Part shown: in pieces, positions 6,745-13,600 of the stretch | Layout: each line of letters opens with the position of its first letter | Numbering within the stretch: position 1 is the first letter of the stretch | Assembly: GCA_003563255.1 (NCBI GenBank) | Contig: PWSL01000191.1 | Coordinates: 1 to 21,503 of the forward strand | From: Desulfonatronospira sp. | Lineage (GTDB): Bacteria > Desulfobacterota > Desulfovibrionia > Desulfovibrionales > Desulfonatronovibrionaceae | DNA length: 21,503 nt | Direction: 5' to 3' | Position numbers and translations under genes: made by a program | The notes under the pieces: generated by a model | The model's input: the letters and a program-made list of their open reading frames with translations, nothing else | Databases searched by the model: none | What the model was told of the DNA's origin: nothing

Positions 6745-9054
6745 ATGGATACTGTCTTGGAATCATTGCGGAGAATTAGTTTTGGGAAACGACACGACAA
6801 GGTCAGCCCGCACAAGTTTGCGTTGCTGTTAGCTTTAGCTCAGTTGTATGAAAATAATCCAGATCGTGAAAATAAGTTTACTATTCAAACAGATAATCTT
6901 GAACAATTGTTTAAGAGTAACTTTCAACGTTTAGACTCGGAATACAACCATAATTTAGCTACCATAGATCACCCGTTTTTTTATTTGAAAAATGACGGTT
7001 TTTGGTTTCTTGTTGTCAAGCCAGGATGCAAAGATAGATACAGTGTAATTGAAAGCTCAAAAGATATGAGATTTACAAAAAAGAGGCTACTGGAGCTAGT
7101 TGATTATGCTTATTTTTCTGCTAAGTTTGATCAATGCTTGCGTACACGGAAATGCAGAAACGATTTTTGTAGAGAAATTATTAAATTGTTTGGTGATCAC
7201 CGCAATGAAATTAAGCTAAAATTTAGCAATTTACACGATTATACCAATTGCGATGGAATAAGTGAGCCAAAGCTTAGACATGAAAAAGAAACACCTTTCA
7301 ACAAATTTGTTACTTATTTAAATTCCTTGCAAAGAACAAACGCCAAAAACGAAAATTCCCTTGCCGAGTCACAGGCTTGTAACCCTTTATTTGCGGAAAT
7401 CCACGTTCCTCAGCCTATCGCAAAGCACATTGTACACGATCTTTCAAGCCAGAAAGGCAGGCATGTCATCCTGACAGGCCATGCCGGCGACGGTAAATCT
7501 ACGGTGGCCCTTGAGGTTTTCAAACAACTAATGGGAATTCCTGCAAAGGAAGCGCTTTCAGGTTACCTGTCTGAGCGCGTTGATATCCCCGACCGACCAA
7601 TAACGCTTGTTAAAGACCTTAGCGAACGTCATCGCGATCAGGATAATGAATTGCTACAAGAGCTGCTGGCACAAGATCGACGCTTTCTCTTGGTCTCCAA
7701 CACCGGGACTTTGCTTGATTTCTTTAAAAGCCAGGCTTCAAGTCTGAAAGTCGATGAAGTGAGTTTGGAAAGCCAAGTTCTGACAGCAATCAGCCAGCCC
7801 AGCGGTGAAGGGAGTCTCGTCCTTGGCGAGGTGTCGTTTCATGTCTTTAATATGGCCCTGATGGACAACTTGCCTGTTGCGCGGCAAATTTTCGAAAAAA
7901 TTGTCACCTCCAACCTGTGGGATGACTGCACACATAGAAAATGTCGGCCTCAATGCCCGATATGCCTGAATATCGATTTGCTCAAGCACCACCAGGGAAG
8001 GGTGTTGGAGCGGATTTTTTTAGCATATCGCCGAATGTATGAATATGGCACCAGGCTTACCATTCGCCAGTTGACGGAACATATCGCTTACATGGTTACA
8101 TCCGGCCTGGAGGAAGCCGATATCAGGACAATGCACGAAAGGCAGGATAATATCGGCTCGGAGTATATGTTCTTCAACCGTTTTTTTGGCGATAACGGGC
8201 GTGCAGACGATCCTGCGGCGCAGCAAATGCATACTGTCCGGGAGATCAAAAGACAAGAGTTCGGGGGGCGGCTACTTCCTGCCTGGGAAAGAAAACTGTG
8301 GCTACGGTCCCATGGTTCCAAAATTCCCATAGGAGTTGCCGGTTACAGTCAGCAATTTGACAGATTGCGCGAATTGGGCAGCAGGGGGGGTGTGCATGCC
8401 AGGGAACAGGTGCGTCGCATTCTCTACTTCCTTTACGATTTTTCAACGGATGACCATTCATATCTCGCAAACTACCTTAATTCTCCAGCTATTTTGCGGT
8501 GGTCTGGTTGGCAAACTGCCGGTGCCAAACTTCAAGAATCCGAAAGGGTAAAGCTACGCCAACAAGTGTTCCATGTCTTGCAGGAACATCTCACCGGGGT
8601 ACGACTTCCTGAAATTTCCAGTCACCACCGTGATGACCAACGACTTTATGTAACGTTGAGTCGTCGACGCAACGAGGTCAGGCAGAGCGCACAGGTAGTA
8701 TTAGCGTACGTTGACTGGAACACGGCCACGAATCTTTCCCTTGATATTAGGCCCAATGTGACCGGTAATTATCGGGCCGAGTTAGTGCTCAAGGGACAAG
8801 CCCCGATCGAAGGGGTTGATTTGCCACTAACCCTGCCGTTTTTAGATTATGTGCTCATGCGCCACTTCGGTGAACTGGGCGAAGTGCTTCAGGCGGCATA
8901 CGTCGAGCGCCTGGAGAGATACAAGGCGCAGATACAAGAAGGAGCTGGCTCTGCAGGGGAAAGTGTGATGTTGGTTCGCCTGAAAACAGATCACACTTTT
9001 CGTCGCCAACATTATACTCTGCATAACAATCGGCTGGAGGTGAGTGATGTCTGA
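6745..9054 (+). CDS. dptF: DptF/SspF-type ATPase with N-terminal SBD-like phosphorothioate-binding domain
   Basis: The 769-residue protein has two parts. Residues 1 to about 125 resemble the sulfur-binding domain (SBD) of McrA-type HNH nucleases such as ScoMcrA. SPHKFALLLALAQLYE (21-36) matches the PHKPLLLL helix, and HPFFYLKNDGFWFL (76-89) matches the PFxxLxxDGxW hairpin that builds the pocket for the phosphorothioate sulfur. Residues from about 210 form the DptF-like ATPase, with Walker A GHAGDGKS (245-252, Lys251) and a putative zinc knuckle Cys395-x4-Cys400-x3-Cys404-x2-Cys407. LTIRQLTEHIAYMV follows. DptF is a subunit of the PT-dependent restriction complex DptFGH (DndFGH; SspFGH in Ssp systems) and is usually near 500 residues, so the SBD-like part is extra. 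The first 200 codons are about 31% GC in counted lines against about 52% later, which suggests the domain was acquired separately. It starts one base after sspA and overlaps dptG by 8 bases. Confidence 0.78.
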   Translation: MDTVLESLRRISFGKRHDKVSPHKFALLLALAQLYENNPDRENKFTIQTDNLEQLFKSNFQRLDSEYNHNLATIDHPFFYLKNDGFWFLVVKPGCKDRYSVIESSKDMRFTKKRLLELVDYAYFSAKFDQCLRTRKCRNDFCREIIKLFGDHRNEIKLKFSNLHDYTNCDGISEPKLRHEKETPFNKFVTYLNSLQRTNAKNENSLAESQACNPLFAEIHVPQPIAKHIVHDLSSQKGRHVILTGHAGDGKSTVALEVFKQLMGIPAKEALSGYLSERVDIPDRPITLVKDLSERHRDQDNELLQELLAQDRRFLLVSNTGTLLDFFKSQASSLKVDEVSLESQVLTAISQPSGEGSLVLGEVSFHVFNMALMDNLPVARQIFEKIVTSNLWDDCTHRKCRPQCPICLNIDLLKHHQGRVLERIFLAYRRMYEYGTRLTIRQLTEHIAYMVTSGLEEADIRTMHERQDNIGSEYMFFNRFFGDNGRADDPAAQQMHTVREIKRQEFGGRLLPAWERKLWLRSHGSKIPIGVAGYSQQFDRLRELGSRGGVHAREQVRRILYFLYDFSTDDHSYLANYLNSPAILRWSGWQTAGAKLQESERVKLRQQVFHVLQEHLTGVRLPEISSHHRDDQRLYVTLSRRRNEVRQSAQVVLAYVDWNTATNLSLDIRPNVTGNYRAELVLKGQAPIEGVDLPLTLPFLDYVLMRHFGELGEVLQAAYVERLERYKAQIQEGAGSAGESVMLVRLKTDHTFRRQHYTLHNNRLEVSDV
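9036..9040 (+). promoter_or_regulatory. ribosome binding site that decides the dptG start
   Basis: GGAGG ends six bases before the ATG at 9047 but only three bases before an in-frame GTG at 9044, so ATG 9047 is the better start. The site lies within the end of dptF. Confidence 0.6.
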
Positions 9055-10678
9055 AACTTTTCCATACCAAGCCAACGGCGAAAGAGCATACAGAAACAAC
9101 CCAGCCATTCAATTATTTGGAAACAGGCTTTTTACCGACCAGACCCCGGTTGAGTTTTTGGTCGAGTTTCTGTTGTTGACTACATCACCAAAAAGAATTG
9201 AAGGCAATGGCAGCTTTGATGATCCGCTGCCTTCTGAGGATATATTGCAGGATTGGTCAAACAGCAAACTTGAATACGCACCAAAATCACGTCTTAATTT
9301 GAAATTATTTTCATTTTTGGGGTCTTCTCGACTTGAATCACGCCATAAGACTCATCGTGAACACCGTTTTGATTTGTTGAATATTCTTAAGTCTAAAACT
9401 GCTTTAACAGGCATTGGGAATAAAGATGATGTTGTTCGCACTCTTGAAAATCTTTTTCTTGGGTTTCAAGGTGCAGGTAGTGGCAGGACATGGTGTGCAC
9501 AAAATTTTTTGCCAGTTTGTGAAGGTTTTCTTGCCGGAGAGCGTATTTGGAAAGAGACAAGGGCGAGGACTACTCAGCCAAAAGAATGGGAAGATTTGTT
9601 GAATAACCCCTCATATTTTTTTGAAACTGGGCAGCGTGTAATTCTGGCCCGAGGCGGGGAAGTACTGTACCTGCAAATATGTAACGCCCTCAGGCAAGAC
9701 AAGGAAATCATACGACAATGGGCGGAAGAAAGCGGTGTGATGCTGGACTCTACCAACAATAATGATGAACAAGATCCGGCATGGCTACACGCGGAACTTA
9801 TGCGGGAATTGGGCAGCCTCATGCACAAATGCCCGAAGGCCATCACCGAGTTGGCCGAATTTATCGATAGTGGCATAGAACCTGAAACCGCTGAAAAAAC
9901 CGATTTTCGTAGTGATTCCCCCCGCTATGTAAGCGCTGGCTGGTGTCCAGTGGAAAGTTGGCAGGAGGGTTACCTTTTTGCGGTTGAGCTGCTGCGGCTG
10001 TGCAAGTCAAACCTTGATGTTATCGACCGCATTTATTTGCTGGAAACTGCTTGTGCGATGCAGGTTTTACGTAGTTTGGCTTTTCAAAGTGCCCGCTATA
10101 CCCCCACCAACCACTTTGCCGCTTGGCCCGGTTACCGCCTGGCTGTCTCCGCGCCGGAAGAAAACCGACCAATAGTGAAAAGAGTTTCACAGCAAACGGT
10201 AAAGATGATCGAGAAGCAAATATTCCAGGCAATCCGCAACGAAGACCGTGGAATCGCTTTGCCTGATAACGAAAAGGAGCGCAACAAGGTTCTCAAGGAG
10301 GCAGATAATCGTTACGCCGGAAAACTTTTTATCAAATTGGCCAAACGGCTCGGGCTGGTTATCCCTCGGCGCGGTGCAGGCGCCCGGTTTGTCTTGAACG
10401 AACAACTGTTGCGCCTTTTGGTTCTAACCGTGGTTCCCAAGGGGGGGCGGATCACATATGGTCGTTTCAAGGAAATTGTTGAGCGCCGTTTCGGCCTGGT
10501 GTTCGACGCCGACGGTATAGGACAGGCCGGTGAGTGGCTTGCGGATGGCAATCGGGTCTATTTACCCAATGATACCGACAACTGGCTACAAGAGATGTTG
10601 GAAGCTGCCGGATTCCTGCTCCGCTTGTCTGATTCCTGCGCCATGGTTGTGGAAGATCCGGCCGCAGCTTGTCCTTGA
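9047..10678 (+). CDS. dptG: DptG/SspG-like subunit of the phosphorothioation-dependent restriction complex
   Basis: A 543-residue protein between dptF and dptH, the fixed place of DptG (DndG, SspG) in this restriction module. It shows no ATPase motif, signal peptide or membrane segment. The C-terminal 100 residues contain RLLVLTVVPKGGRITYGRF, then a helix pair ending GEWLADGNRV, which looks like a winged-helix DNA-binding region. The call rests on gene order, length and general resemblance and not on a catalytic motif. DptG is needed together with DptF and DptH for restriction, but its own activity is not known. The 5' third (about 9180-9600) is AT-rich, near 37% GC in counted lines, while the 3' end reaches about 60%; this is another sign of a mosaic operon. 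The start overlaps dptF by 8 bases and the stop is 11 bases before dptH. Confidence 0.7.
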   Translation: MSETFPYQANGERAYRNNPAIQLFGNRLFTDQTPVEFLVEFLLLTTSPKRIEGNGSFDDPLPSEDILQDWSNSKLEYAPKSRLNLKLFSFLGSSRLESRHKTHREHRFDLLNILKSKTALTGIGNKDDVVRTLENLFLGFQGAGSGRTWCAQNFLPVCEGFLAGERIWKETRARTTQPKEWEDLLNNPSYFFETGQRVILARGGEVLYLQICNALRQDKEIIRQWAEESGVMLDSTNNNDEQDPAWLHAELMRELGSLMHKCPKAITELAEFIDSGIEPETAEKTDFRSDSPRYVSAGWCPVESWQEGYLFAVELLRLCKSNLDVIDRIYLLETACAMQVLRSLAFQSARYTPTNHFAAWPGYRLAVSAPEENRPIVKRVSQQTVKMIEKQIFQAIRNEDRGIALPDNEKERNKVLKEADNRYAGKLFIKLAKRLGLVIPRRGAGARFVLNEQLLRLLVLTVVPKGGRITYGRFKEIVERRFGLVFDADGIGQAGEWLADGNRVYLPNDTDNWLQEMLEAAGFLLRLSDSCAMVVEDPAAACP

Positions 10679-10689
10679 GAGAGGTGAAC

Positions 10690-13600
10690 ATGAGATTCTT
10701 TACCAATGCCGTCTTAAGCCATATCACCGAAAAAGTCGCTAAGTATCAGGGTGTTGCAGCCGGGCAACGGATGATCATGATGATTCCGGAAATGCCGGCC
10801 CCAAACCTATTGGCCATTACCGATGCCTTGGCCAGTTATTGCATGGCAAGGCCCGATATCGAACTTACCCTGAAAATTGCCAAGATATTGACCGACAAAT
10901 GGGAGGATGCAGAAAAGCAAAAGGCCAAAGAGCAACGGTGGCTGGATGATCGCGGCAATCTTACCTATTACCGCAATATTGTCCCGACAGATGGCAAATT
11001 ATCATTGGTGGTATTGTGCGGGGCAGATCGGGTAACCGATTCGGCCAGCTTGGCGGATTTTCATTCTTGCACCCCGGATATCATTTGGCGGCATGATATG
11101 TCGCAAAGCTTCAGCGGCTGGATGGAGCAGAAAATGTGGGAATTCGGCATTAGTGCCGACCAGGCTGCCGACCTGCAATCGTTTGATCGCATCCTGAAAC
11201 CCTTGATCGACTACGGCCGTGGCGATCTTCTGCGGATCAGCAATTGGCTGGAAAAAGTTGATTTGAGCCATGCCGGGGATGTCTTTGATGTCCAGAAAAT
11301 CATCTTATCTCAACTGCAAGAGTTCGGCTTGCCCTCCTTCGCGCTGTTTCCTTTGCAGCAAAAAAACAAGTCTTTTGGCCCCTATCTTAATAGAGCTGGG
11401 TCGTTTTTTGCCTATACCCTTTTCCTTGAAGCACGGGAGCGGGACAAAGCCATCAAAGCCATTGCCAATCTGCTTGAAACGCTTGTTGATGGGGAAGACC
11501 CTGGATTTTCGCTGGAAGACGAAGATGTCCTTGGTCCTTACAATTCCGGCGAAGAATTGTTGAATGGCCTGCGGTGTTACATAGAGGAAGATAACCAGGT
11601 AGAGCGTGCCAAATTGTTGCAATGCGATTTTGTCACCATCCTCGACAAGGTGCTCAAGTATCGCCCCAAGAGTTCTGAAAAAGAAAAAACCACCATTCGT
11701 AAAATATCCGGCAGTCCCACGGAAATGATTCTCACCGCCATCTGGCGGAGTTTGGCAGATTTTTCTCGTGATCGTAATATTGACCCTGATGCTCAGATTA
11801 CCGAAATAACCATCCGAAGCGATGTTTTTAAGCACGACATGGATGAGGGTGAGGAGTCGGAAGACGACGATTTAGCCGGTGGCAACGACTACATCGATAA
11901 AAACGAAAGAGCTGCGGCCTACTTGGCATGTTTGGTCGGCGGCCTTGCCGATTTTCTACCCGAACGTATTGATTTGACAAACCAAAGTGGTGATGAAGTT
12001 GCCGTATCCTGTTCCCTGGTGCATGACGAAATTAAGTACCAATACACCAAAACCGCCGAGCCTTTGTTGGCTTTTTCCGTTGAGATCAACACCGACACCG
12101 AGCCGAAACCTCTTCGCCGAAAATTTGCCTGGCGACTTCCAGAACATCACCCCTACCGATTGTCACAATCGCTGATCTTGAAAGCCAAAACGGCTCTGGA
12201 TGCTCATCGGGCAACCAACAAGCTGCCGGTTTTTCATTTGCCCTATTACGACGAACTTCTTCGGACGTTTTCCGATGAAGAGACCAGGCGGGTTCTGCTG
12301 CATTGTATACGTGATGAAAGAGGTGATGACAGTTTTCTCACCAATCTTTTGAGTGATGACTGGCTGGATGTTGACGATACAGCGTTTGGCCAGCTCAAAA
12401 CACTGGCCGCCGGTTATCACCGTTTTGTCAGGGCGGCCCACGAGCGCGGTGTGCTTGCCGCTTTGCTCACCGAACAGGGAAGAACCGAGGAATGGACCAC
12501 ACTCACCAAGGCCTATAAAGACGCTTGCCAGGCAGCAACCAAGGATGAAGATGCGATCGCTTCGCCCTCGGCCGGCATGTTGTTCCGGGCCTTTTTGATT
12601 ATTTCTGAACGTGATGGTGGCACCACGGAATGGTATGCCGACCAGTATGAGCAATCAGGAATTGTCACCGTCCTGCATCCAGTTTTGCTGGAAATGCTGG
12701 AGGCTCAGATTATCTACTTGTTCCAGTGCTTTAATTATGCAGCGAGAAATGAAATCTTACGCGATGACCGCCGCAACTCTTTCAAGGACCACATTTGGCG
12801 TTCTTATGTGGACCTGGCCACTATACAGGCCCCGCTGGCCGGCCTTTTGGCTAATGAGGACAAAAACCTCGACACCAATATTCGCGGGCAAGAACTGATT
12901 CACCTGCTTGGTAAATCTCAGCATGAGGAGGGCACCCTATCCACCCGGCTGTTGTCCAATTACGACATTGTCAGCGACGACGATGATGTTTCCGATACTG
13001 AAATGTTTCGGATGACCAGCGAATCACAACTTTTGCTACGCTTATTGCGCGATTATTTACATTTGCACCCCCACGCTCGTGACGGCTTGAGCCTGGCCGT
13101 CTTTATGAACCGGGACATTCAGCCGGTGATTGCCGCCGTCCATCAATTTTTGCATTGTCTTGCCGACCACAAACAACCAAAGACATATATCCTCCATCGC
13201 AAGCGCAAACGGCCCTATGCGATCAGTGTTACCTTTTTTACCGAGTCCAGTGATGATTCCGATGTTGCAAGATGGATCGAACAGTGGCGGGAGCGGTGGG
13301 AGGCTGCCGAGTCGGAAAAGAAGTATGCTCCTTATAAATTCTGTCGTTTTACCGTGGCCCATCGCTTGGTGGAAAAAGGTGAACAAGGCTCCTTTCAGCG
13401 CTTGCTCAAAGAGAACTATGAGGCCGATATTGCGGTTTTCTACGATTTCATTGGGGCCGGCGAGAGCAGTAATCGTTTTGAGCGGGTACGGCCGTTTCAC
13501 ATTACGGATATCGACCTTAAATTTCCCATTCTGGAAAAAGCCTGCTGCACCATCGATACCCCCGCCGACAAATATCGACGCTCTCGGATCACCAGTAATC

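Noticed and set aside
8391..8400. Run of G in dptF as a possible phase-variation tract
   Set aside because: A single short G-run in a 2.3-kb gene with no sign of frame change is not enough; similar runs occur elsewhere by chance.
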